From: an uncultured Synechococcus sp.
GTDB taxonomy: Bacteria > Cyanobacteriota > Cyanobacteriia > PCC-6307 > Cyanobiaceae
Assembly: GCA_913040905.1 (NCBI GenBank)
Contig: CAJWIC010000030.1
Coordinates: 1-11,235 of the forward strand
Direction: 5' to 3'
Length of the DNA: 11,235 bases
Both the position numbers and the translations under genes were made by a program. The notes under the pieces were generated by a model. That model did not search any database. It worked only from the letters and a program-made list of their open reading frames with translations, and was not told the origin of the DNA. Below are positions 1 through 6,524 of the stretch, piece by piece (within the stretch, counting starts at the first letter, position 1; each line of letters opens with the position of its first letter).

Positions 1-1586
1 GTCTGCTCAACAAGGCCATTGGACGTCGGCTGACCTCCGTTGAGTGCTGCCTGCTGATCGATGAAGTAGCCGTCACGATCGTGGCCGGCAACATCCGTCG
101 CAGTGCCGGCATGCGCCAGTTCGCCGCCGACGACAGCGCAGCGGCATCGGCCAAGGACAACCTCTGGCAGCAGGACGCCGAGGGAAACTGGCGCATCGAC
201 CCGGAGCGTGATGCGCTCCGGATGGCCAACCACACCCGCGTTTATCACACGCGTCCCAGCAAAGAGGTGGTGCTGGCTGCCGTGACCAAGCAGTTCCACT
301 CCGGCGAAGGAGCCATCCAGTTCGCGCCGGAAGCGATCGCCCGCTCCAACGCCGATCTGCTCACCACCCCCGAACTGCGCAGCGAGTTCATCGAGATCTA
401 CTGCGATCAGGGAAAGGAGGAAGCTGGCCGCTGGCTGGTGGCCAACCATGGGCCCATCGCCACGGCGGAGCTCGAGCATCGCCTCAGCCGCTACGGCTTG
501 AACCCCTGCGGCGAGATTCTCGGCGCCGATTTCCACTGCAACCTGGCGGAAATCCATCTCAATCAGATCGACCCCAGCGACGACGAGGGCCAGGCCGATG
601 CCTTTCGGGCCGCAGCCCTGTCGGTTGCCTGCCTGCTGAATCACCGCTTTGAGGTGGACCGCTACCGCCAGAGCCGCGAGTGGGATCCGATCGTGGGCGT
701 CAGCTTCACCGGTCTCTTCGACTTCTTCGTTCATGCCTTCGGCAGCGACTGGTTGCGTTGGTGGGAAGCCGGCCGGCCAGACAGCGAAGAAGGTCGTGCT
801 TACAAGGCCAAGGAAGCGGCCTATCTGAGCCGTTGGAAGCAGGTGGTGAACGAGACGGTCTGGGACTACTGCGACCGCCACGGTCTCCGCCGCCCCAACC
901 GCTGCACCACGGTGCAGCCCGCCGGCACCAAGAGCCTGTTGACCGGTGCGGCCCCTGGCTGGCATCCCCCCAAGGCACAACGCTTCATCCGCCGCATCAC
1001 CTTCCGCAAGAACGATCCGGTGGCGATGGCCTGCATGGACTACGGCTACACCGTGGTGCCGTCGCAGTCCGACAAGGATGAGCAGGGTCGTCTGCTGGAC
1101 GATCCCTTCGATCCCCGTTGCACCGAGTGGCTGGTGGAGATCCCCACAGAGGTGAGCTGGGCCAATCTCCCCGGCGCCGATGCGGTGGACATCAACGGCT
1201 TCTCGGCCATGGCTCAGTTCGACTTCTACATGCAGGTGCAGACCCACTACACCGCCCACAACACCTCAGCGACGATCGAGTTCCGCGAGAACGAAATCGA
1301 GCCCCTAGCGGAGGCGTTGCACAAGGCGATGGAGAACGGTGAGGGCTACATCTCCGCGGCACTGCTGGCGCGCTTCGACGCCAACGCCACCTTCCCGCGT
1401 CTGCCGTTTGAGCCCATCGATGCCGCCACCTACGAGCGGCTGCAGGCTGACGTGATCCAACGCCGCGTCAGCAACGATTTCTTCGAAGCACTGCAGCGCT
1501 ATGACAGCGGCGAACTGAAGGAGGCCGGACCCGCCGGCTGTGATTCCGACAAGTGCCTGTTGCCGCTGGCCAAACCGGAAAACTGA
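1..1586 (+). CDS. nrdJ: Ribonucleoside-triphosphate reductase, adenosylcobalamin-dependent (class II), 5'-truncated by window
   Basis: Reduces ribonucleotides to deoxyribonucleotides in the cytosol using a thiyl radical generated from adenosylcobalamin. The frame is open from base 3, so the true start lies upstream; 527 codons are visible, and class II enzymes are usually roughly 700-780 residues. The active-site motif NPCGE is at 501-515, holding the catalytic Cys and Glu, with another conserved Cys ten residues after it. A PAGTKS loop is at 918-935. The tail carries the redox-active Cys pair in CDSDKC (Cys codons at 1539 and 1554), the Cx4C spacing known for the monomeric Lactobacillus enzyme. 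The reading frame carries on across GTG at 81, which encodes Val inside an AGNIRRSA stretch and is not a start. No intein is seen in the visible part, although cyanobacterial RNRs sometimes carry one. A tRNA gene follows after 62 bp. Confidence 0.95.
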   Translation, partial: LLNKAIGRRLTSVECCLLIDEVAVTIVAGNIRRSAGMRQFAADDSAAASAKDNLWQQDAEGNWRIDPERDALRMANHTRVYHTRPSKEVVLAAVTKQFHSGEGAIQFAPEAIARSNADLLTTPELRSEFIEIYCDQGKEEAGRWLVANHGPIATAELEHRLSRYGLNPCGEILGADFHCNLAEIHLNQIDPSDDEGQADAFRAAALSVACLLNHRFEVDRYRQSREWDPIVGVSFTGLFDFFVHAFGSDWLRWWEAGRPDSEEGRAYKAKEAAYLSRWKQVVNETVWDYCDRHGLRRPNRCTTVQPAGTKSLLTGAAPGWHPPKAQRFIRRITFRKNDPVAMACMDYGYTVVPSQSDKDEQGRLLDDPFDPRCTEWLVEIPTEVSWANLPGADAVDINGFSAMAQFDFYMQVQTHYTAHNTSATIEFRENEIEPLAEALHKAMENGEGYISAALLARFDANATFPRLPFEPIDAATYERLQADVIQRRVSNDFFEALQRYDSGELKEAGPAGCDSDKCLLPLAKPEN

Positions 1587-1612
1587 TCAGCGCATCGAGC
1601 TGACTTAAAATC
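1584..1612 (+). promoter_or_regulatory. Candidate promoter for tRNA-Ser
   Basis: A -10-like TAAAAT (1607-1612, 5 of 6 to TATAAT) stands in otherwise GC-rich DNA just after nrdJ. A weak -35-like CTGATC (1584-1589) lies 17 bp before it, overlapping the nrdJ stop codon. Transcription would begin near 1619, about 30 bp before the tRNA. This rests on consensus resemblance only. Confidence 0.35.
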
Positions 1613-1648
1613 CAAACGGCGTCTGACTGGTTCAGGCGCTGACCCCCT

Positions 1649-1735
1649 GGAGAGGTGGTCGAGTGGTTTATGGCTCTGGTCTTGAAAACCAGCGTGTCTT
1701 CACGGGCACCGTGGGTTCGAATCCCACCCTCTCCG
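1649..1735 (+). tRNA. tRNA-Ser (anticodon UGA)
   Basis: An 87-nt class II tRNA with a long variable arm. The acceptor stem pairs GGAGAGG (1649-1655) with CCTCTCC (1728-1734), and the discriminator base is G1735, as usual for serine tRNAs. The anticodon stem CTGGT/ACCAG (1676-1680 / 1688-1692) encloses the anticodon TGA at 1683-1685. The T arm is GTGGG-TTCGAAT-CCCAC. The 3' CCA is not encoded; the DNA continues with CTTGT. It reads UCN serine codons, chiefly UCA. Confidence 0.97.
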
Positions 1736-1761
1736 CTTGTCAGTTCGACGCAACAGGCTTC

Positions 1762-1788
1762 AAGCCCCGTCCATGACGGGGCTTTTTT
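1762..1788 (+). terminator. Rho-independent terminator after tRNA-Ser
   Basis: A perfect ten-base-pair stem, AAGCCCCGTC (1762-1771) with GACGGGGCTT (1775-1784), has a CAT loop and ends in six Ts (1783-1788). The T run is only on the plus strand, so it serves the tRNA (and possibly nrdJ read-through), not a minus-strand transcript. Confidence 0.9.
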
Positions 1789-1908
1789 ATTGCGGCTTAG
1801 CCACTCCATTTGCAGAACGACTCCCCCAACTGAGGGACGCTCCGGGGGACGGCACTCCCCCGAACAAGGGATACCGCGAAGCTACCCTTAAGGCACCCAG
1901 CAGTTGCC

Positions 1909-2193
1909 GTGCAGTTCCTGCAGAGCTACTCTGAAGTCGCTGAAGATGCGCTGGCGATGATCAAAGCGGCGACGCGGGAAAACCAGGTGAAGCTCACGGT
2001 GTCCGTGCCGCCAAGCCTCCATGTGCTGCTGCGCAGCTGGGCGCTCTGCGAAGGCCGGGAACTCACCAGCGTTGTGCTGCAGTGCGTTGAACTCTCCGTG
2101 CGGCAGCTGAAGAGCAACGGCGCCATTCCTTCGGCGGCCATTCGTGCCTACGAAAGCGCCTGCGACGAACGGCTGGCCATTGGAGGACTGTGA
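1909..2193 (+). CDS. Small protein with ribbon-helix-helix-like pattern
   Basis: A 94-residue protein without a recognised name. Residues 27-33 (VKLTVSV) look like a short beta strand. They are followed by PPSL and two predicted helices (about 36-48 and 51-70), the order found in MetJ/Arc/CopG ribbon-helix-helix DNA-binding proteins, so a DNA-binding or antitoxin-like role is possible but unproven. The start used is GTG at 1909; an in-frame ATG at 1957 (residue 17) is an alternative, and it would keep the strand-helix-helix core. No strong Shine-Dalgarno sequence precedes either. The gene ends four bases before the next gene's ATG, suggesting co-transcription and coupled translation. The leader (1789-1908) holds no gene but contains competing C5/G5 pairings. 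Confidence 0.6.
   Translation: MQFLQSYSEVAEDALAMIKAATRENQVKLTVSVPPSLHVLLRSWALCEGRELTSVVLQCVELSVRQLKSNGAIPSAAIRAYESACDERLAIGGL
2182..2186 (+). promoter_or_regulatory. Shine-Dalgarno GGAGG setting the start at 2196
   Basis: GGAGG lies 9 bases before ATG 2196 but only 3 bases before the overlapping GTG at 2190, so the ATG is the better start. It lies within the last codons of the upstream gene, in line with an operon. Confidence 0.7.
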
Positions 2194-2195
2194 CC

Positions 2196-2615
2196 ATGAC
2201 CCATTCCTTGGCCCTGTTCGAACAGGCCCTGCAGGCCCCGACGATGGAAGCTGTGATCGCCCTGAGCGAGCGGGTTCAGACCCTGGAAGCCAAACCGGAA
2301 GGCGTTGTCTATAGCGCCTACCGGGGCATCGATCAGACCCTTCTGGTCGGCTACACCGAAACCCTTGCGGCCACCACAGCCGAACATCAGCAACGGGGCT
2401 TTGAACTGATGGAAGCCCGACGCGGCACCCGCCGGGAGGAGCGTCTGCTGCTGCTCACCCTCAAGGAGATCGGCCTTCAGAGCAGCTACTGCGATGGCTG
2501 CTTCGATGCCGACACCGCCACGCTGACCCATCTCCAGCAGTTGGGCTGGCCCCTGGGTCGGCTGCACAGCCTTCGTGTGTCCAAAACCACCCGCAAACGC
2601 TTTCAGCGCGGCTAA
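2196..2615 (+). CDS. Protein with divergent GIY-YIG / T5orf172 (MUG113)-like core
   Basis: A 139-residue protein of unknown function. After a helical N-terminus, residues 38-53 (VYSAYRG ... LLVGYT) resemble the two short strands of the GIY-YIG fold. RRGTRREER (75-83) then resembles the Gly-Thr-Arg-x-x-Glu helix of T5orf172/MUG113 proteins, and a C-terminal FDADTATLTHLQQLGWP segment fits that family's end. The canonical GIY-YIG tyrosines are not kept, so nuclease activity cannot be assumed. The family link is by eye and moderate; a cyanobacterial hypothetical of unknown role is the safe reading. It is the second gene of a pair with the ribbon-helix-helix-like protein. Its stop (TAA 2613-2615) overlaps the stop of the convergent HIT gene by 4 bp. 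Confidence 0.6.
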   Translation: MTHSLALFEQALQAPTMEAVIALSERVQTLEAKPEGVVYSAYRGIDQTLLVGYTETLAATTAEHQQRGFELMEARRGTRREERLLLLTLKEIGLQSSYCDGCFDADTATLTHLQQLGWPLGRLHSLRVSKTTRKRFQRG

Positions 2616-3082
2616 GCGTCGTCTCCAACGGGTTGATGCATCGTGATCCGCCGCGCCAACGTCACCATCTCCTGCACTTGCGCTGCAGAAGCAGCCTCTT
2701 TCTGGCCCCTCTGTACCGCCCGGTAGTGGTCTGCCACCAACCAGGCACTCGTGGCCGGATCATCCGCAAATCGAGGAATCAGGTGAAGGTGCAGATGGGG
2801 AGCCCCTTCACCGAAGGCAATCGCATAAACCCGATCACAACCGGTGATCTGCTGCACGAGCCTGCTGGCATCGCGCACGGCCCCACCCCAGGACTGGGCT
2901 TCCGAGGGTCCGAACTCCAGCGGCCCACCGCAATGGCGCACACTGTCAAGCAACAACCATCCCGCCAGGGGAGCTGGATCAGGGTGATGTCGGAGCAGCC
3001 ACAGCTCGCGGCGGCTGATCTCATACCGCTCCCGGCTCAGCGGATCCTGATGCAGGCGGCAAATGGCGCAGGTTTCAGTCAT
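2612..3082 (-). CDS. HIT (histidine triad) family protein
   Basis: A 156-residue nucleotide-binding protein of the HIT superfamily, whose members hydrolyse or transfer nucleotides from phosphoramidates, dinucleoside polyphosphates or similar compounds; the substrate here is unknown. The triad HLHLH is at residues 96-100, within PHLHLHLIPR, and supplies the nucleophilic His. The N-terminal CAIC (5-8) matches the zinc-type Cx2C seen in many HIT proteins. The start is ATG 3082, directly before TETCAIC. An in-frame ATG at 3124 would add 14 unlikely residues lying inside the upstream gene remnant. No clear Shine-Dalgarno sequence is present. It is the last gene of a minus-strand cluster, 16 bp after the stop of the frameshifted membrane-protein gene. 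It ends in a 4-bp convergent overlap. Confidence 0.88.
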   Translation of the reverse strand: MTETCAICRLHQDPLSRERYEISRRELWLLRHHPDPAPLAGWLLLDSVRHCGGPLEFGPSEAQSWGGAVRDASRLVQQITGCDRVYAIAFGEGAPHLHLHLIPRFADDPATSAWLVADHYRAVQRGQKEAASAAQVQEMVTLARRITMHQPVGDDA

Positions 3083-3098
3083 CAGGACAACATCCGGA

Positions 3099-3358
3099 TC
3101 AGCATTTGGCCAAACCGCGGCCATTGCCGATCAGGCCGAGGTCAATGATCACGCCGATGGCCACCACCAGCCCGCCGTTGAAGGTGGACACGCCACCGAA
3201 GGCGGATGAGGCCAGCAGAAGCCAAGGGTAGTGGTGGGCAGCAGCAACAGACCGGCGACCGGCAACACCGGAGTCGGAACCGACATTCCAGAGAAGGGTT
3301 GCAGCACGAAGCTGCTGTTGAACAGCCACATCAACAGCAGGATCAAGCGTGGCGCCAG
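3099..3358 (-). pseudogene. Small membrane protein gene, apparently frameshifted
   Basis: Two hydrophobic coding segments lie in different frames. Upstream (3358-about 3215) reads LAPRLILLLMWLFN, then VLPVAGLLLLPTTTLG, and then turns into a Trp/Pro-rich stretch with no coding look. Downstream (about 3230-3102) in the -1 frame reads WLLLASSAFGGV, then GLVVAIGVIIDLGLIG, and ends in TGA at 3099-3101. Joining them at about 3210-3230 by restoring one missing base gives a continuous protein of about 85 residues with three or so membrane helices. It resembles small multi-helix membrane proteins of cyanobacteria, but I cannot name a family. A TAG at 3359-3361 closes the frame upstream, and no ATG follows it before the first helix; TTG at 3346 is a possible start. 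It may be a pseudogene, a sequencing error or a site of ribosomal frameshifting. Confidence 0.55.
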
Positions 3359-3418
3359 CTATCCGAGCGCAGCAAATAGGCACATGGCCGATGACTCATC
3401 TGACCCAGTCGTAGCCGG

Positions 3419-4114
3419 TCAGGTCTCCAGGGCGCAGTTAACGGCGATCTCGAAGGGAACAGCCGCATCAGGCAACTCCAGCAGGCTTGCCATCAGGCCG
3501 GCGAGATCCTGCGGCTGGGTCATCGAATCAGCCGGTACGGAGCGCACCGACCGGGCCATGGCGGTGTTCACCCAGCTCGGGCAGATCGCCGTCACCCGGA
3601 TGCCGTGTGCAAAGCCTTCATTGCGCATCGACTGACACAACGCCATCAGGGCGAACTTGCTCACCGGATAGCCGGCCATTCGACCCTTCACCCGTTTCCC
3701 GCTCATCGAGACCAGCACCTGGATCCGACCATGACCTGAGGATTGGAGCGACGGCCAGGCGGCGCGGGTCAGCCACCAGGGCCCCATCACATTGATCCGC
3801 CACAGTTCCTCCAGCTCCCCTTCCTGGCCCTCCTCAAACAGCAGCGGCGTGCGGTGCAGGATCCCTGCGCAGTGGATCAGCGAATCGACACCGCCGGCCC
3901 AGCGGCTGGCGGCATCCACCAGTTCCACAGCCTGCTCGGGGTGGCCAGCGTCGTAGGCAACCGGCAGAACCCGCTCACTGTCCAGCAACGTTCCCTTGAT
4001 CCCGGCCGGGTTCCGCAGCCCGAGGCAGAGGCGATAACCCTTGGCCAGCAGCTGCTCCGCCACAGCCCGGCCGATGCCGCGGCTGGCACCGGTGATCAGA
4101 ACCGTCCGTTGCAT
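3419..4114 (-). CDS. Short-chain dehydrogenase/reductase (classical SDR)
   Basis: A 231-residue NAD(P)-dependent oxidoreductase with a Rossmann fold, likely cytosolic; substrate unknown. Motifs in order are TGASRGIG (8-15, dinucleotide binding), HCAG (81-84, the NNAG position), N108, catalytic Ser136, and Tyr149-x-x-x-Lys153 in YPVSK. ICPSWVNT (177-184) stands where most members have PG, so the usual Gly is replaced by Ser. The length is normal for a compact classical SDR. Its ATG overlaps the stop of the upstream LOG gene (TGATG), and the eight Cs directly upstream leave no Shine-Dalgarno sequence, so translation probably depends on coupling to LOG. Confidence 0.88.
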   Translation of the reverse strand: MQRTVLITGASRGIGRAVAEQLLAKGYRLCLGLRNPAGIKGTLLDSERVLPVAYDAGHPEQAVELVDAASRWAGGVDSLIHCAGILHRTPLLFEEGQEGELEELWRINVMGPWWLTRAAWPSLQSSGHGRIQVLVSMSGKRVKGRMAGYPVSKFALMALCQSMRNEGFAHGIRVTAICPSWVNTAMARSVRSVPADSMTQPQDLAGLMASLLELPDAAVPFEIAVNCALET

Positions 4115-4656
4115 CAGGGGGGGGAATACAGCGCATCAAGGAGCAGCTCAGGGTCCTGATGGACCTTCAACAGGGCGCGATGCTCCGCCGCCACAAAGCC
4201 ATCAGCCACTGCTCCATCCAGGAACTGGAGCAGACCGTTGTAATAACCGGCCACATTCAGCAAGGCGCAGGGTTTGTGGTGAAAACGCAGCTGCAGCCAA
4301 GTGAGCGCTTCAAACAATTCCTCCAGGGTTCCAAGCCCCCCCGGCAACGCGACCATGGCATCGGCCAGTTCCATCATGCGCGCCTTGCGGATGTGCATGT
4401 CGGCCACGACCTCCAGGCGCGTGAGCCGGTGGTGGGCCACCTCGGCATCCATCAGCGCGTCAGGGATCACACCGATCACCTCGCCATCAGCCGCCAGCAC
4501 CGCATCGGCCAAGGCCCCCATCAGACCAATCCGGGCGGCTCCGTACACCAGCCCCACACCGCGACGGGCCATCGCCGTTCCAAGAGCCGTAGCGCTTTGC
4601 AAATGCTCCGCAGCGTGGCCGGATCTGGATCCGCAGTAGACCGCGAGGCGTTGCAT
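4114..4656 (-). CDS. LOG family protein (TIGR00730; nucleotide 5'-monophosphate phosphoribohydrolase)
   Basis: A 180-residue protein of the LOG/lysine-decarboxylase-like family, whose members cleave the N-glycosidic bond of cytokinin ribotides or other nucleoside monophosphates (compare plant LOG and E. coli PpnN). The N-terminus VYCGSRSG (6-13) and VYGAARIGLMG (37-47) form the Rossmann-like nucleotide site. The family signature PGGLGTLEE is at residues 105-113, with RK (90-91) and the Glu residues supplying catalysis. Most relatives have GG at positions 40-41 (VYGGG); here it is AA, a mild change. Length is normal. It heads a minus-strand cluster and ends in a run of eight Cs just before the stop, overlapping the SDR start. 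The physiological substrate in a cyanobacterium is unknown. Confidence 0.9.
   Translation of the reverse strand: MQRLAVYCGSRSGHAAEHLQSATALGTAMARRGVGLVYGAARIGLMGALADAVLAADGEVIGVIPDALMDAEVAHHRLTRLEVVADMHIRKARMMELADAMVALPGGLGTLEELFEALTWLQLRFHHKPCALLNVAGYYNGLLQFLDGAVADGFVAAEHRALLKVHQDPELLLDALYSPP
4117..4124. repeat. G8/C8 homopolymer at the LOG-SDR junction
   Basis: Eight Gs on the plus strand (eight Cs on the coding strand) form the last two full codons and part of the one before in LOG, directly ahead of TGATG. One extra C would fuse LOG in frame to the SDR. Confidence 0.95.
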
Positions 4657-4756
4657 CGCTTATCAGGCCCCTCAGTCATCCATTCTCGGCCCTGGTGCTC
4701 CAGCAGCCCCCAGCAATCGCAAAGCCTGGAATCCTCGAAACAGCGATGGGACGGCC

Positions 4757-5569
4757 ATGACCGACGCCACACTGCGGTTGAGCCTGATCCAGGAACACCG
4801 GATCCTCGACAAGGCGGCTGGGTTGAACGAACCCTCCGGTCTGACCCTCAACCATGACGGCAGCGCCCTGTACACCATCAGTGATGACACCAAGGCGGTG
4901 TTCCGGCTGGATCTGAAGGGCCGGCTCTCGATCGCTGAATCCTTCTTCATCGGCGTGGACGATCTTGAAGGGATTGCCATCAATGCCGATGGCAGCCAGC
5001 TCCATGCCGTTCAGGAGGAGACCAATGCGGTGATCAGCATCGACATCGCCAGTCGGCGCGAACTCAGCCGTCGTCCTCTGGCGGCGATGGCCAACTTCGC
5101 CAGCATCGCGCGCTATTTCCCGGATCCACCGGACAACAAAGGGCTGGAGGGGATCACCGTCAACACCCGCACGGGCCACTTGTTCGTGGTCAAGGAAGGC
5201 CGCCCAGGGCTGCTGATCGAGCTGGATGGCGAGGGGAACAGCATCCTTCAGGCACGCCTGCTCAACGACCGCAACGGCTTCGTGCACCCGACGGTGGGGG
5301 CTGAGAAACTCGACTTCTCCGGCCTCAGCTACGACGCCGAACGCAACACGATCTGGATCACCAGCGACAAAGGCCAGTGCCTGTTTCACTACGACTGGGA
5401 CCAGGACCGGGTGCTGCAACGCCTCGATCTGATCGTCGAAGACAAGAAGAAACCCAAACGGATCCGCAAATCCGAGGGGGTGGCGATTGATCCCGCCCGT
5501 CAACGGCTGTATGTGGTGAGCGAACGGGATGGGATGCTCTACGTGTTCAGGCTTCACACCGATGGCTGA
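4757..5569 (+). CDS. SdiA-regulated-type beta-propeller protein (YjiK-like, PF06977)
   Basis: A 270-residue predicted beta-propeller of unknown role. Recurrent blade motifs with a Gly after an acidic or polar residue are EPSGL (25-29), DLEGI (69-73), KGLEGI (128-133), DFSGLSYD (186-193) and KSEGVAID (238-245), spaced as in the SdiA-regulated/YjiK family. No signal peptide is visible, unlike some relatives, so it is probably cytosolic. The start is ATG 4757, with only a weak purine-rich stretch before it. The gene is divergent from LOG across 100 bp (4657-4756) that must hold both promoters; I see no convincing -35/-10 pair there. Its stop lies inside the start of the next SDR gene (8-bp overlap), so the two are surely co-transcribed. 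The name SdiA-regulated is a family label only; no SdiA link is implied. Confidence 0.85.
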   Translation: MTDATLRLSLIQEHRILDKAAGLNEPSGLTLNHDGSALYTISDDTKAVFRLDLKGRLSIAESFFIGVDDLEGIAINADGSQLHAVQEETNAVISIDIASRRELSRRPLAAMANFASIARYFPDPPDNKGLEGITVNTRTGHLFVVKEGRPGLLIELDGEGNSILQARLLNDRNGFVHPTVGAEKLDFSGLSYDAERNTIWITSDKGQCLFHYDWDQDRVLQRLDLIVEDKKKPKRIRKSEGVAIDPARQRLYVVSERDGMLYVFRLHTDG

Positions 5570-6524
5570 AGCCAGACGAGTGCTGATCACGGGCGCCTCC
5601 AGTGGGATTGGACGCCATGCAGCCCGGCGGATGGAACAGGAGGGGCACCGACTCACCCTGATCTGCCGCAATCACCAACGGGCAGCCGAATCCCTCGACT
5701 GGATCGATCCGACCACCCGTGTGCTCGAGGCCGACCTCGCCGACCTGGAGCAGGTCGACACGCTCTGCGCAACGCTGCTGCAAGAACAGGAGCCGATCGA
5801 TGCTCTGGTGCTGAATGCAGGGTTGCAGTACGCCGGTCATCGCCAACCACGCTGGAGCCGTCAGGGCATTGAGCTCACCCTGGCCGTCAACCATCTCGCC
5901 CATCAGCTGATGCTGATGAGGCTTTTGCCGCTGCTGCTGCAAGCCGACGAACCACGCGTCGTGATCACCGCCTCGGAGGTCCACAACCCCACCTCGGGCG
6001 GTGGCCGCGTCGGCAGCCCTGCAGGGCTTGGAGATCTGGCCGGTCTCCGCAGCGGGGCAGGATCTGCGATGGTCGACGGCAAAGAACGTTTTGACGCCGA
6101 CAAGGCCTACAAGGACAGCAAGCTCTGCAACCTGCTGATGGGGCAGGAACTGGCCCGCAACCAGCCCAGGCTGCCGGTGATCGCCTGGAGCCCGGGGCTG
6201 GTGATCCCGCGCAGTCAGGACGGATTCTTCCGTGAAAGCCGCCGCGCCAATCCACTGGGTCAGACCCTGTTCGGCGTTGTGGCCCGTGATCTGCTGCGGT
6301 TGACGGAATCGATTGAGAACGCCGGTGACCTGCTCACAAGACTGGTGCTGCAGTTGAACGCCCAACCGGGCTTCCAGTACTGGAGCAACAGCCTGACCCG
6401 TCCGGGGCAGCATCGCTTCGAGCCGACGGCTCCTTCAGCCGAGGCGTGCGACCCCGAGACAGCAACAGAGCTGTGGCGTCTCAGCGATCACCTGATCGCG
6501 ACGGCGCTGGCGGATCAATGTTGA
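5562..6524 (+). CDS. SDR oxidoreductase related to light-dependent protochlorophyllide reductase
   Basis: A 320-residue NAD(P)-dependent oxidoreductase. Motifs are TGASSGIG (10-17), LNAG (84-87), Asn110, Ser138 and Tyr183-x-x-x-Lys187 within YKDSKLCN. That last string, and the insertion around residues 142-182, closely resemble protochlorophyllide reductase (POR) and the retinol-dehydrogenase-like SDRs. Whether it reduces protochlorophyllide is unknown; a paralogue with another substrate is likelier. The start is ATG 5562, directly before the Rossmann motif; an in-frame ATG at 5529 inside the upstream gene is less likely. The ATG overlaps the propeller gene's stop, indicating coupled translation. 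Its last 44 bp overlap the end of the convergent DUF389 gene. Confidence 0.85.
   Translation: MAEARRVLITGASSGIGRHAARRMEQEGHRLTLICRNHQRAAESLDWIDPTTRVLEADLADLEQVDTLCATLLQEQEPIDALVLNAGLQYAGHRQPRWSRQGIELTLAVNHLAHQLMLMRLLPLLLQADEPRVVITASEVHNPTSGGGRVGSPAGLGDLAGLRSGAGSAMVDGKERFDADKAYKDSKLCNLLMGQELARNQPRLPVIAWSPGLVIPRSQDGFFRESRRANPLGQTLFGVVARDLLRLTESIENAGDLLTRLVLQLNAQPGFQYWSNSLTRPGQHRFEPTAPSAEACDPETATELWRLSDHLIATALADQC

Noticed and set aside
1468..1809. Minus-strand frame spanning the tRNA gene
   Set aside because: It crosses tRNA-Ser and the nrdJ 3' end; this is the usual spurious frame seen opposite tRNA genes.
1649..2615. Possible integrated element at the tRNA-Ser 3' end
   Set aside because: No second copy of the tRNA end (att duplication), integrase or base-composition break is visible in the window; only two small genes follow before core genes resume.
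2633..3148. 171-codon plus-strand frame opposite the HIT gene
   Set aside because: The HIT triad and CxxC are on the minus strand; the plus frame is compositionally odd and motif-free.
3220..3232. Programmed -1 slippery heptamer in the broken membrane-protein gene
   Set aside because: The local ACCCTTGG does not fit X-XXY-YYZ with identical triplets, and no clear downstream stem was found; a simple one-base loss is the likelier reading.
4676..5671. Long open frame on the minus strand opposite the beta-propeller gene
   Set aside because: The plus-strand frame has clear propeller motifs and operon structure. The minus frame is low in family-like features and is a GC-rich shadow.
5547..6413. 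288-codon minus-strand frame opposite the LPOR-like SDR
   Set aside because: The SDR on the plus strand has all catalytic motifs; the antisense frame shows no domain pattern.
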